Source: Flavobacterium sp. (GTDB lineage: Bacteria > Bacteroidota > Bacteroidia > Flavobacteriales > Flavobacteriaceae). Taken from it: 63,274 bases of DNA. The translations under genes were made by a program, and so were the position numbers. The stretch spans positions 1-63,274 of the forward strand of contig JAHEHJ010000010.1 of NCBI GenBank assembly GCA_024644655.1. The letters are read 5' to 3'. Of this stretch, positions 1 to 7,886 are shown in pieces; position 1 is the stretch's first letter, and every line of letters starts with the position of its first letter. The notes beneath the pieces were generated by a model. It did not search any database, had not been told where the DNA came from, and worked only from the letters and a program-made list of their open reading frames with translations.

Positions 1-1
1 G

Positions 2-43
2 GTGTATCGACAATTTAAAGCGCACTTTGCAATGAAACGATAA
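2..43 (+). CDS. 3' end of an unidentified protein (partial)
   Basis: An open frame enters from the left edge and ends at TAA 41-43; the last residues read VYRQFKAHFAMKR. A strong hairpin terminator starts 8 bases later, which supports a real gene 3' end. The fragment is too short to assign a family. Confidence 0.45.
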   Translation: MYRQFKAHFAMKR

Positions 44-50
44 GAAAGAC

Positions 51-81
51 AAAGCCCCCTGGAAAACAGGGGGCTTTTTTT
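51..81 (+). terminator. Rho-independent terminator
   Basis: A 9-bp perfect stem (53-61 with 67-75, core AGCCCCCTG) and a GAAAA loop are followed by a run of T. It closes the gene that enters from the left edge. Confidence 0.85.
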
Positions 82-108
82 ATGTACGATATACGATATG
101 CGATATTT

Positions 109-190
109 GAAGTACGACTTTATAGTAAATGGAAGAACACTAGAATAGGGTGTATTGAGCAAGTAACCATGCTATATCCATGCTATATCT
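109..190. repeat. 82-bp direct repeat, copy 1
   Basis: This stretch matches 230-311 with one mismatch seen (position 120 against 241). The period is 121 bp. Each copy ends in a short tandem of ATGCTATATC(C/T). Between and around the copies are loose variants of an ATACGATAT/ACGAAGTACG motif. No coding frame is evident. Confidence 0.85.
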
Positions 191-229
191 ATCAATATAC
201 GAGGGACGAAATACGATATACCGATATGC

Positions 230-311
230 GAAGTACGACTGTATAGTAAATGGAAGAACACTAGAATAGGGTGTATTGAGCAAGTAACCATGCTATATCC
301 ATGCTATATCT
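230..311. repeat. 82-bp direct repeat, copy 2
   Basis: Second copy of the 109-190 unit, lying about 50 bp before the left end of the insertion sequence. The whole gap 82-362 consists of these repeats and their degenerate flanks; no gene was found in it. Confidence 0.85.
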
Positions 312-362
312 AGGTATTTACTAGGGGTGATATACGAGTTACGAAGTACGTTATATGGGAAA

Positions 363-387
363 TGTACTTCCCTGATATAGGTTGACC
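363..387. repeat. IS left terminal inverted repeat
   Basis: Begins TGTACTTCCCTGAT and ends GGTTGACC. It pairs with the reverse complement of 1651-1675 except for five positions (the third base and four in the middle). Confidence 0.85.
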
Positions 388-391
388 ACAA

Positions 392-802
392 ATGTCAATT
401 TATATGAAAGCAAATTTTAAAGAAATCAGGAAGAATCGAATTTATTCAGAAGAGTTTAAAAAAGAAATCGTTTATTTATACGAAAGCGGAAAGTTTAGTG
501 TTCTCCAATTAGAACGTCTTTATGGAATAGGTAATGCCTCAATCTACAAATGGATTTATAAATTTTCTACTTTTAACGAAAAAGGAGTTAGAGTTGTAGA
601 GATGAAAGATAGTACTATTGATAAATTAAAGCAGTTAGAACTTAAGATAAAAGAACTTGAGCAAGCTGTTGGTCAGAAGCAGATAAAAATTGATTATCTA
701 GAAAAGATGATTGATATAGCTAAAGACGAATTTAATATCGACATAAAAAAAAACTCCAACACCCCACAATCGAGTGGTTCGTTAAGAACAAAAAAGAAAT
801 AA
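392..802 (+). CDS. IS3-family OrfA (helix-turn-helix protein)
   Basis: This 136-residue protein has an N-terminal helix-turn-helix of the IS3/HTH_23 kind (about residues 16-55: SEEFKKEIVYLYESG...IYKWIYKF). A leucine-rich coiled coil follows at about 70-118, the part that lets OrfA and OrfAB multimerise in this family. It binds the inverted repeats and regulates transposition. The reading frame passes through an A-rich slippery sequence at 745-754, where a -1 shift would fuse it to OrfB. The start at ATG 392 is just inside the left inverted repeat and fits family length. Confidence 0.9.
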   Translation: MSIYMKANFKEIRKNRIYSEEFKKEIVYLYESGKFSVLQLERLYGIGNASIYKWIYKFSTFNEKGVRVVEMKDSTIDKLKQLELKIKELEQAVGQKQIKIDYLEKMIDIAKDEFNIDIKKNSNTPQSSGSLRTKKK

Positions 803-1662
803 GTTTTTCCTTAAATCAGCTATACCAAGAAATTGGAATAAGCAAACAAGCTGTCAATCAATATTGCAAAAGACAATTAGCTTTTGAAAGAAAGATTGAA
901 TGTTTAGTTGTAGAAGCAGAAGAATTAAGGAGAGAACACCCAGGTTGTGGGGTTGAAAAAATGTATTATGCTTTGCATCCTAAATTCATAGGACGAGATA
1001 GATTTATCGATTTATTTATGGATTTAGGGTTTAGGATAAAAAGGCATAAAAACTATAGGCGGACCACTTTTTCTGTAAAAGTATATTTCCCTAACCTAAT
1101 AAAGTCAATGTCTGTCTATGCTCCTTCTATGATATGGCAATCAGATATAACGTATATCTATGTAGGAGAGAGGTTTTATTATTCGGTATTTATTATTGAT
1201 GTATATACTAAGAAAATAGTTGGTTATAAGTTGTCTAATCACATGAGAGCTACTGCAAATGTAAAAGCAATGAAGATGGCATTAGACAACAATGAAGCAC
1301 CAATGATACATCATTCTGATAGAGGAAGTCAATATATTTATAATGAATATATTAATCTACTAAAAGAAAGGGGTTGTGAAATAAGTATGGCATTATCAGG
1401 ACAAGACAATGCGTATGCAGAAAGGATTAATAGAACCATAAAAGAAGAATATATTGATCATTGGAAACCTAAAACGTATGAACAATTAAAAAGAGATGTA
1501 GATAGAGCTGTTAAACATTATAATACTAAAAGACCTCATAACAACATAGGGAGATTAAGCCCTATAGATTTTGAAAACAAATGGTATAATAATAATCTAA
1601 ATACTAAACCTATTATTACTATTTTTAACAATGAAAAATTAATAGAAACCGGTCAACTCTAA
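733..1662 (+). CDS. IS3-family OrfB, DDE transposase (made by -1 frameshift)
   Basis: The frame opens at 733, is in -1 phase to orfA and has no good start codon near its beginning. The first ATG is at 961, after a conserved stretch (REHPGCGVEK) that belongs to the family's HTH_21 region, so translation must come through the frameshift. Catalytic residues are visible, counted from Met 961: D62 in WQSDIT, D120 in HHSDRGSQY and E154 in NAYAERINRT. The second D and the E are separated by 33 residues, two fewer than the usual 35 in IS3. The protein cuts and joins the element ends. Frame, motifs and length are certain; function as an active enzyme is inferred. Confidence 0.9.
745..754 (+). promoter_or_regulatory. 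-1 programmed frameshift site of the IS
   Basis: Nine A and one C make overlapping slippery heptamers A AAA AAA and A AAA AAC in the orfA phase. A -1 slip joins orfA (…DIKK) to orfB (KLQHPTIEWF…). This is the standard IS3 way to make the OrfAB transposase. I did not define a downstream stimulatory structure. Confidence 0.8.
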
Positions 1663-1675
1663 TCAGGGAAGTGCA
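1651..1675. repeat. IS right terminal inverted repeat
   Basis: Begins GGTCAACTCTAATCAGGG and ends in CA. The orfB stop codon (1660-1662) lies inside it. Confidence 0.85.
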
Positions 1676-1722
1676 AAACATGTAATTTACAACTCCATTT
1701 TCATTACCCTATTCTCGTGAAT

Positions 1723-2004
1723 TTATAGCGCATTTATCTTTTGAAAGTAGGAAACCTTGGTTTGGGATAATACGATGTCTTTTAATAAACCTTTGTGAAG
1801 ATCGGTAATGGAGTTAAAGTAGTTTTTAAATAGTTCAATACTGGGTGCTTGAAGAATACATACCATATGGTCTGTATTTTCTACCGACACATAGATGTTT
1901 TCTGTTGTGATTTGGAATGTACTACGTTCTATTTCATTAGCGTTAAATATTTTTTTCCATTCTACAAAACTGCTGACTTCGAATTCAATGATAATGCTTA
2001 CCAT
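1723..2004 (-). CDS. Small protein of unknown function (possible dimeric alpha-beta barrel)
   Basis: A 93-residue cytoplasmic protein with no signal peptide or membrane segment. The pattern of an N-terminal beta strand (MVSIIIEFEV), the stretch FVEWKKIFNANEIERS and a second strand near YVSVENTDHMVCILQAPS recalls small antibiotic-biosynthesis-monooxygenase-like (ABM/DABB) proteins. I cannot name a subfamily. It stands alone between the IS and a plus-strand gene. No clear -7 box was seen upstream of its start. Confidence is good that it is a gene and low for the fold. Confidence 0.6.
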   Translation of the reverse strand: MVSIIIEFEVSSFVEWKKIFNANEIERSTFQITTENIYVSVENTDHMVCILQAPSIELFKNYFNSITDLHKGLLKDIVLSQTKVSYFQKINAL

Positions 2005-2270
2005 TTTGTTAATTTAATTGATTGAAAATGAATTTAGGGTTAATTAAATTGCTGCGAATATATATAATTTGAATATACATTGCAATACTGATAACAGATA
2101 TCAAAATAATTATGAATTGTTCAATCTTTTTCGTGTATACTTATTGATGATCCAACTATAGATTAAAGTTATTAGGCTATAGATGTCTATTATTTCATTT
2201 GGTTATTAATAAATTGTTCGTAGAAATGGCCCCAAGTCATAACGGATTAATAACACTTAAATTTTTGAAC

Positions 2271-3080
2271 ATGAAGTATTCAGTTCACAATTGGAGAAGT
2301 ATTGGGGCAGCTTATATATTTCTTATTTCTTTTTTGGGTTTGTCTTTACAAGCCTCTTCAAATTCTTTCGAAAAAAAAATGTATGTCGTTGAAACCAATC
2401 GGGTTTGGTTAAATGTTACGGACACTAATGGTGCCTTTTCACAGACCCTGATGGGGTATCGAACAGGAGCAACTGAAGGTTATGATCATGGATTAGATGG
2501 TGCTTATATGAATGATGGAGTAGTTGCTTTAACTTCATTGATTGGAGACGTTCGTTATGCGATTCAATTCAAAGGGTTGCCCTTTGTCGCTACGGATGTG
2601 GTTGCTTTGAGTTTTAATGCGGTTTACAGTGGTACTTTTACATTTGCTATAGATCATAGTGATGGTTTTTTTCAGAATACTAATTTTGGTGTTTATATAC
2701 ACGATACTCTAACGGATACCTATACCAATTTGAAAAATGGCGGGTATACTTTTAATTCCGAAGTTGGCTTGTTTAATAGTCGGTTTCAGTTGGCTTATTC
2801 CGCACCGAATGGAAGTTTAGCTGTTTCGGATGTTTCGGAACCTTCCACATCAATATTGGTTTATCCTTCAGCTTCATCCCTTGTGATTCAATCTAACAAT
2901 GGCACAGTATTGCAAAATGTAGCTTTGTATACTTTGACTGGTGCTTTGTTGTCTAAACAAGAAGGGCATTCGGCTACGGTTATTATGGTAGAGGGATTGA
3001 ATTTGCACCATCAGCCTTTATTAGTGAAAGGTATTACATCCAATGGAACTACATTTGTTAAGAAATGTTGGATACCCTAG
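2271..3080 (+). CDS. Secreted protein with a T9SS-like C-terminal domain
   Basis: I start the protein at ATG 2271 (269 residues), because MKYSVHNWRSIGAAYIFLISFLGLSLQAS is preceded by nothing like a signal if the upstream ATG at 2199 is used. That gives an N-terminal signal peptide, a beta-rich body without recognisable catalytic motifs, and a C-terminal part after about residue 190 (SEPSTSILVYPSASSLVIQ…LYTLTGALLSKQE) resembling the Por secretion (type A) sorting domain of type IX cargo. The extreme C terminus is KKCWIP instead of the usual short basic-hydrophobic end, which is unusual. The substrate is unknown. It is convergent with the next gene, with 24 bp between them and no hairpin. Confidence 0.65.
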   Translation: MKYSVHNWRSIGAAYIFLISFLGLSLQASSNSFEKKMYVVETNRVWLNVTDTNGAFSQTLMGYRTGATEGYDHGLDGAYMNDGVVALTSLIGDVRYAIQFKGLPFVATDVVALSFNAVYSGTFTFAIDHSDGFFQNTNFGVYIHDTLTDTYTNLKNGGYTFNSEVGLFNSRFQLAYSAPNGSLAVSDVSEPSTSILVYPSASSLVIQSNNGTVLQNVALYTLTGALLSKQEGHSATVIMVEGLNLHHQPLLVKGITSNGTTFVKKCWIP

Positions 3081-3104
3081 GGAAACGATATCTACTCTAA
3101 AGAT

Positions 3105-3713
3105 TTAAATAGGCAAACCTATCAGGTTACACGAATAGGGAAATGCGAATTGATGGATAGGAGTTCCTAAGAGCCATGATGTTTCATCTTGGGTATGCAG
3201 AATAACAGGCATTCGTTTTTTGGTATTGTGGATGAATTGCATGCATGCATTCGCTTCGGTGGTGATAATGGAATAGGTTCTTTGGGAAACACCTGTTGCT
3301 GGGTTGGTCCAATCGCTATAGATACCGGCAAAAGAAAAGATTTCGTCTTCGGTACTTGAAATGCGATACGGTTTTTTTTGCGTTCCTTCATGGCGCCATT
3401 CGTAGAAACAGGTAGCGGGTATGAGACATCTGTTGGCTACAGCCTCTTTAAAACTAGGCATTTGTTCGAGAGTTTCGATTCGGGCATTCAAAGTGTTTTT
3501 TTGGAACGAGGCATCTTTGGCCCAATGGGGGAGTAATCCCCATGTTCCCATTGTAATGAATTGCGAATCATCGGTAGTGATGATAGGTGTTTGAGGATGC
3601 GAAAACCCATTGAATTTAGCGGAAGGGGTATATAGTTCAGGTACTTTGAACGGTTTGTCATATCTTTTTTTGATGACTGCAGCTTTTGTGGGGAGTCCGA
3701 AGAAGAAACACAT
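3105..3713 (-). CDS. SOS response-associated peptidase family (SRAP/YedK/HMCES-like)
   Basis: The 202-residue protein fits the SRAP family in length and in its active-site residues: Cys2 (MCFFFG), Asn76 in LNARIET, Glu105 in CLIPATCFYEW and His162 in FIHNTKKRMPVIL. In YedK/HMCES, Cys2 exposed after Met removal forms a thiazolidine crosslink with abasic sites in single-stranded DNA and so protects them from strand breakage. The second residue is Cys as required, though the usual MCGR start is here MCFF. It is monocistronic, followed at its 3' side by a convergent gene. Function by family; no LexA-type site was seen. Confidence 0.9.
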   Translation of the reverse strand: MCFFFGLPTKAAVIKKRYDKPFKVPELYTPSAKFNGFSHPQTPIITTDDSQFITMGTWGLLPHWAKDASFQKNTLNARIETLEQMPSFKEAVANRCLIPATCFYEWRHEGTQKKPYRISSTEDEIFSFAGIYSDWTNPATGVSQRTYSIITTEANACMQFIHNTKKRMPVILHTQDETSWLLGTPIHQFAFPYSCNLIGLPI

Positions 3714-4102
3714 AGGATAGAATTGAGACCTAAAGGTATTAAGATTTATTTTAAGTTATATTTTGTAATAAATAAAACAAATATTTCTAAACGATTTTAG
3801 TTAAATAAATTTAAACCTCTAACCATATCGGTAGTTGTCCATTATGTATCTCTATTTTTTTAGTTATCTAATTTGGTAAAGCCAAATAGTACTATAGGTA
3901 CTTACTCTCACAATTTAGTAGTATAATTATTAGATAAAGGATTTGTAGTTTCACGTTCTTAGTTGTTGTAAAACAGTGCGTTATGGTTTTTATCTTGAGT
4001 GTTTTGAAACTTTTAGCAAAGATTAACATTTCTTTTGTTTAACAATTAATAAAATATATTAAACAAGATGTATCTTTGTAGTCCAATTCAAAATATACAA
4101 CT
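3714..4102. other. Intergenic region, divergent promoters expected
   Basis: A 389-bp AT-rich gap between the divergent SRAP and TetR genes. It holds the -7 box for the TetR operon at 4071-4078. I see no gene, no repeat and no clear RNA in it. Confidence 0.6.
4071..4078 (+). promoter_or_regulatory. -7 promoter box of the TetR-folE operon
   Basis: TATCTTTG matches the Bacteroidota consensus TAnnTTTG and lies 24 bp before the ATG. No good TTG element was found at the usual 19-21 bp upstream, so the -33 half is weak. A TetR protein is the first gene, so self-regulation here is likely but not shown. Confidence 0.5.
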
Positions 4103-4765
4103 ATGGCTACTAAGAAAACAGAAATTACAAGAGATATTCTCATCTCTAAGTATATGCAACACAAATTAGAGCATAATGAGAAGCCTAAATCCGTATTTCA
4201 ATTTGCAAAAGATGCTGGTTTTGAGGAGCGTCAATTTTATACTTTTTTTGGGTCATTAGAAGGAATTGAGAAGGATATTTTCAAGCAGTTTTTGGAGAAT
4301 ACTATAGCCTTGCTAGAGAAGGATCCAAGCTATGCGTTATATGATATGAGGAGTAAAATGCTTAGTTTCTATTTTACTTTTTTTGAAATGGTAACTGCCA
4401 ATAGAAGTTATGTAGTTATGAGTTTGAAAGAATCAGGGTATTCATTACAAAGCGTTATGCAATTAGCGAGTCTTAGAGATGCCTTCAAACACTATGTTTC
4501 GAGTATAATGACGGATGAATTGCGAACACCTCATGAGAAATTAAGAACTATTCAAGAAAAAACAATTCAAGAATCATCTTGGATACAATTTATGTTTACT
4601 CTGAAATTTTGGTTAGATGACAGTTCACCGGCTTTTGAAAAAACAGATTTATTTATTGAGAAATCGGTTAAAGCTAGTTTTGATTTGATGCAAATTACTC
4701 CATTGGATAGTTTGCTTGATTTTGGAAAATTCCTTTTCAAAGAAAAAATACAACACAACTCATGA
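4103..4765 (+). CDS. TetR family transcriptional regulator
   Basis: The 220-residue protein has an N-terminal TetR-type DNA-binding domain at about residues 5-60 (ITRDILISKYMQHK…SVFQFAKDAGFEERQFYTFFGS) and a helical ligand/dimerisation domain of a Bacteroidota-specific type in the rest. It overlaps the kinase gene by 4 bp (ATGA, 4762-4765), so the two are translationally coupled. As first gene of a five-gene run it is the likely local regulator. Its ligand is unknown. Confidence 0.85.
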   Translation: MATKKTEITRDILISKYMQHKLEHNEKPKSVFQFAKDAGFEERQFYTFFGSLEGIEKDIFKQFLENTIALLEKDPSYALYDMRSKMLSFYFTFFEMVTANRSYVVMSLKESGYSLQSVMQLASLRDAFKHYVSSIMTDELRTPHEKLRTIQEKTIQESSWIQFMFTLKFWLDDSSPAFEKTDLFIEKSVKASFDLMQITPLDSLLDFGKFLFKEKIQHNS

Positions 4766-6072
4766 AAACCTTAGACTATATCCCCACTTCAAAGATTGAA
4801 CGCGCTACTAAACTGGTACAGACCGGTGCCAAAGTAGGGGTTAATTATTTGAAGTATTATGGGGAAAAAATGGTGAACACCGATTTGAATCGTGATAAAC
4901 TTAATGAGAGTAATGCCGAAGATATTTATGATGGATTGAAGAGTCTTAAAGGAAGCGCTTTGAAAGTGGCTCAGATGTTGAGTATGGATAAAAACTTTTT
5001 GCCACAAGCCTATGTGGAGAAGTTTTCATTGTCACAGTTTTCTGTTCCACCTCTTTCGGCTCCATTGGTATTAAAAACCTTTAAGGCCACTTTTGGTCAA
5101 TCTCCCTATGAACTATTTGATGAGTTTAATCCCAATTCGGTGAATGCGGCGAGTATAGGTCAGGTGCATTTGGCAGTTAAGAACAACAAAAAACTAGCGG
5201 TTAAAATTCAGTATCCTGGGGTTGCCAATAGCATTTCTTCTGATTTGTCATTGGTTAAACCTATTGCAATTCGAATGTTCAATTTACAAGGCAAAGATTC
5301 AGATAAATACTTTAAAGAAGTAGAAGATAAATTAATTGAAGAAACCAACTATTTGTTAGAGTTGCAGCAAAGTCAGGAAGTGGTGGAAGCTTGTAAGTCT
5401 ATTGAAAACTTGGTATTTCCTAATTATTATCCGGAGTATTCTTCCGATAAAATTATCACTATGGATTGGATGGAAGGGATTCACCTCTCCGAGTTTACAC
5501 GAAGTACTCCAATCCAAACGGTCTCAGATCAATTAGGTCAAGCGCTTTGGGATTTTTATATGTTTCAAATCCATGTGTTGAAGAAAGTGCATGCTGATCC
5601 GCATCCTGGTAACTTCTTGGTCAATACTGAAAATATGTTAGTGGCTTTAGATTTTGGTTGTATGAAACAGATTCCACTTGAGTTTTATACCCCTTATTTT
5701 GAGTTGATCGACAAAAAAGTAATTGACAATACCGAATTGTTTAGTGCAAAATTATTTGAATTGGAAATCCTTCGAGCTGATGATTCAAAAGCAGAAGTGG
5801 ATTATTTTACTCAAATGTTTTATGATTTGTTATCCTTGTTTACACAACCTTTTCAATCGGAAGACTTTGATTTTTCGGATGAATTGTTTTTTACTAAAAT
5901 AGCTCAACTGGGAGAGCGTTTTGCAAAAGATACTCAATTGCGTAAAATGAATGGGAATAGAGGATCGAAGCATTTTATATATATGAATCGAACGTTTTTT
6001 GGTTTGTATAATTTGATGTTTGATTTGAAAGCAAAAATCAAGGTCAATAACTATTTAAAATATACTTCTTGA
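4762..6072 (+). CDS. ABC1/AarF/UbiB-family protein kinase-like ATPase
   Basis: The 436-residue protein has the ABC1 (UbiB) fold signatures in order: an N-terminal family motif at K68-V-A-Q in GSALKVAQMLSMD (the canonical form is KxGQ), ASIGQVHLA, the VAIK-type lysine in LAVKIQYPG, the catalytic loop HADPHPGN near residue 277 and the DFG of ALDFGCMK near 297. UbiB-type proteins use ATP in isoprenoid lipid or quinone biology; this organism makes menaquinone (menA and menB lie elsewhere in the window). No membrane segment is obvious. It overlaps both neighbours by 4 bp, so its expression is tied to the TetR and DUF2805 genes. The exact substrate is unknown. Confidence 0.85.
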   Translation: MKTLDYIPTSKIERATKLVQTGAKVGVNYLKYYGEKMVNTDLNRDKLNESNAEDIYDGLKSLKGSALKVAQMLSMDKNFLPQAYVEKFSLSQFSVPPLSAPLVLKTFKATFGQSPYELFDEFNPNSVNAASIGQVHLAVKNNKKLAVKIQYPGVANSISSDLSLVKPIAIRMFNLQGKDSDKYFKEVEDKLIEETNYLLELQQSQEVVEACKSIENLVFPNYYPEYSSDKIITMDWMEGIHLSEFTRSTPIQTVSDQLGQALWDFYMFQIHVLKKVHADPHPGNFLVNTENMLVALDFGCMKQIPLEFYTPYFELIDKKVIDNTELFSAKLFELEILRADDSKAEVDYFTQMFYDLLSLFTQPFQSEDFDFSDELFFTKIAQLGERFAKDTQLRKMNGNRGSKHFIYMNRTFFGLYNLMFDLKAKIKVNNYLKYTS

Positions 6073-6347
6073 AAACAAGATTTACAGCAGTTGAGATAGA
6101 CCGTATTATAGAAATGGCATGGGAAGACCGGACCACTTTTGATGCTATTTTTATACAATTTGGTTTAAAAGAACAGGAAGTCATCTCGCTTATGCGTGAA
6201 GAAATGAAGTCTTCTAGTTTTAAAATGTGGCGAGAACGTGTTCAAGGTCGGAAAACCAAACACGAAAAGCTGAGGGATTTTCAAGATGGCCGATTTAAAT
6301 GTACGAGACAACGAGCTATTACACAGAATAAAATTTCAAAACGATAG
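6069..6347 (+). CDS. DUF2805 / TIGR03643 family protein
   Basis: A 92-residue, very basic small protein. The block IDRIIEMAWEDRTTFDAI and the following GLKEQEVISLMR…SSSFKMWRERV are the hallmark of TIGR03643 (DUF2805). Translation most likely starts at TTG 6069, which overlaps the previous stop by 4 bp; the next Met (residue 16 or so) would cut the conserved motif. Members of this family often sit beside photolyase/cryptochrome genes in Bacteroidota, but none is present here. No molecular function is known. Confidence 0.8.
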   Translation: MKTRFTAVEIDRIIEMAWEDRTTFDAIFIQFGLKEQEVISLMREEMKSSSFKMWRERVQGRKTKHEKLRDFQDGRFKCTRQRAITQNKISKR

Positions 6348-6352
6348 AATTG

Positions 6353-7036
6353 ATGAAAAATATAGTACTAATTGGCGGTAGTAAAGGAATAGGACTTGCC
6401 ATATTAAAACAGCAATTGGATTCTAATTGGGTTCATATTATTAGCCGAACCCCACCTGAATTTACACATCCTAATTTGAAGCATTATAGTCTTGATGTAT
6501 TGCAGGATTTGCTTCCGGAAATTGAGCAAATAGATACTTTAATTTATTGCCCTGGCTCCATAACATTAAAACCCATAGCTAGTTTGAGTCTGGACGATTT
6601 TAGAGCTGACTTTGAAATCAATGTGGTTGGTGCTGTAAAATGCATTCAAAAGTATTTGCCGGAACTAAAAAAAGGGACAAATCCCTCTATAGTATTGTTT
6701 AGTACTGTAGCGGCAAAATTGGGGATGCCTTATCATGCTAGTATAGCCACAGCCAAAGCAGGTGTTGAGGGATTGGTAAAATCATTAGGTGCCGAACTAG
6801 CATCCACGGTGCGTATTAATGCTGTAGCACCAACAATAACCGATACACCATTATCAGCTGGAATATTGCGTAATGATCGCATGAAAGAGACCATGATGGA
6901 ACGTCATCCCATGAAAAATTATTTGAAATCTGAAGAAGTAGCAGGCATGGTAAATTATTTAATTTCAGATCAGGCAGCCTCCATTTCGGGCCAAGTTTTT
7001 GAAATGGATTATGGCATAGTTACCTTTAAAATATAA
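6353..7036 (+). CDS. Short-chain dehydrogenase/reductase (SDR) with altered active site
   Basis: The 227-residue protein starts at ATG 6353 (a TTG directly before it is less likely). It has the SDR nucleotide-binding motif GGSKGIG near the N terminus, the structural Asn region in FEINVVGAVK, Ser in VLFSTVAA and the C-terminal NAVAPTITDTPL/GQVFEMDYG blocks. In the catalytic YxxxK motif the Lys is present (K135) but the residue four before it is Ile131 (SIATAK), so the usual Tyr is missing. It may be a nonclassical SDR. It sits between DUF2805 and folE, suggesting a role with pterin or a related cofactor; that is inference. Confidence 0.85.
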   Translation: MKNIVLIGGSKGIGLAILKQQLDSNWVHIISRTPPEFTHPNLKHYSLDVLQDLLPEIEQIDTLIYCPGSITLKPIASLSLDDFRADFEINVVGAVKCIQKYLPELKKGTNPSIVLFSTVAAKLGMPYHASIATAKAGVEGLVKSLGAELASTVRINAVAPTITDTPLSAGILRNDRMKETMMERHPMKNYLKSEEVAGMVNYLISDQAASISGQVFEMDYGIVTFKI

Positions 7037-7067
7037 CAACAAGTAGAACTTTAAACACCCCTTTTTT

Positions 7068-7682
7068 ATGATAGCGAAAGCACTCAAAGGATATGAAAAA
7101 ATAGAAGAATATGATACTAGTATCACTACAGTATTAGCAGATAATTATAAATCCATAATTGAAAACTTAGGGGAGAATGTCTATCGCGAAGGACTTGAGA
7201 AAACTCCAGAACGTGCTGCTAAAGCGATGCAGTATTTGACCCATGGATATGGATTAAATCCCTTAGAAATATTGCAATCTGCTTTGTTTACTGAAAATCA
7301 TAAGCAAATGATTGTCGTTAAAGATATTGAAGTGTATTCGATGTGTGAACATCATATGTTGCCTTTTTTTGGAAAAGCCCATATTGCCTATATACCTAAT
7401 GGTAAAATAGTTGGGATAAGTAAAATCCCGAGAATAGTGGATGCTTTTTCAAGAAGGATGCAAGTACAAGAGCGCCTTACGGATGAGATTAATGCGTGCA
7501 TAAAAGAAGCGTTAAATCCAAAAGGGGTAGCTGTGGTTATTGAAGCCCAACACATGTGTATGTGTATGCGAGGCATTCAAAAGCAGAATTCAGTTACCAC
7601 TACATCCTCATTTACGGGAGCCTTTGAAAAGAATAAAGTGCGTAAAGAGTTTATTAGCTTGGTTTCGAACAAATTGAGTTAG
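7068..7682 (+). CDS. folE: GTP cyclohydrolase I
   Basis: FolE opens GTP to 7,8-dihydroneopterin triphosphate, the first step to folate or other pterins. The 204-residue protein shows the zinc site as C93-x-x-H96 in [10 protein letters not shown] and Cys164 in HMCMCMRG, and the strongly conserved core [23 protein letters not shown]. The length fits the family and it has no extra domain. It is the last gene of the operon, 31 bp after the SDR, and is followed by a strong terminator. Whether it serves folate synthesis or a special pterin linked to the SDR is open. Confidence 0.95.
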   Translation: MIAKALKGYEKIEEYDTSITTVLADNYKSIIENLGENVYREGLEKTPERAAKAMQYLTHGYGLNPLEILQSALFTENHKQMIVVKDIEVYSMCEHHMLPFFGKAHIAYIPNGKIVGISKIPRIVDAFSRRMQVQERLTDEINACIKEALNPKGVAVVIEAQHMCMCMRGIQKQNSVTTTSSFTGAFEKNKVRKEFISLVSNKLS

Positions 7683-7706
7683 ATTTAGTTTTTGAGATAT
7701 ATGTAT

Positions 7707-7748
7707 AAAAGCCGTAATTGTTTATTAGATAAATAATTACGGCTTTTT
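7707..7748 (+). terminator. Rho-independent terminator after folE
   Basis: A 13-bp perfect stem (7707-7719 with 7735-7747, core AGCCGTAATT) and a 15-nt loop end in a T run. It closes the five-gene operon. Confidence 0.85.
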
Positions 7749-7749
7749 A

Positions 7750-7764
7750 TGTGGAGTCGGGGAG
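7750..7764 (-). repeat. Second copy of the ssrA 3' end (15 bp), possible att half-site
   Basis: The 15 bases are identical to 8254-8268, which is the 3' acceptor end of the tmRNA gene. The two copies flank about 0.5 kb of repeats and no gene. tmRNA 3' ends are common integrase targets, so this may be the scar of an element that has left or decayed. Confidence 0.5.
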
Positions 7765-7799
7765 TGTAGTTGCACTTGTTTACGATGTCACCACTGCCA

Positions 7800-7859
7800 C
7801 TACTGCCATTAACTTTAATTACTGCCACCGCGCCGCCTGGCTCCTTCTCTAAAACAGTC
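7800..7859. repeat. 60-bp repeat A, copy 1
   Basis: Matches 7887-7946 at 57 of 60 positions (the copies differ TT/GC and T/G). The unit begins CTACTGCCATTAACT and ends CTAAAACAGTC; the spacing is 87 bp. Confidence 0.85.
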
Positions 7860-7886
7860 GAGATTTCTGTTTCTTTACGTTTGACT

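Larger units (their letters stand above)
363..1675 (+). mobile_element. Complete IS3-family insertion sequence (about 1.3 kb)
   Basis: The element has 25-bp imperfect terminal inverted repeats (363-387 and 1651-1675, 20 of 25 matching) with the 5'-TG...CA-3' ends usual for IS3. It has two overlapping frames, orfA then orfB in the -1 frame, and a possible 3-bp target duplication AAA at 360-362 and 1676-1678; this is weak because the sequence is low-complexity. Both frames are open and the catalytic residues are present, so the copy could be active. The orfB stop lies inside the right inverted repeat. Confidence 0.92.

Noticed and set aside
109..311. CRISPR array
   Set aside because: Only two copies of 82 bp, with no short-repeat/spacer pattern and no cas genes.
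721..960. IS orfB frame broken (no start codon)
   Set aside because: The missing start is explained by the -1 frameshift at 745-754; frame and catalytic residues are intact.
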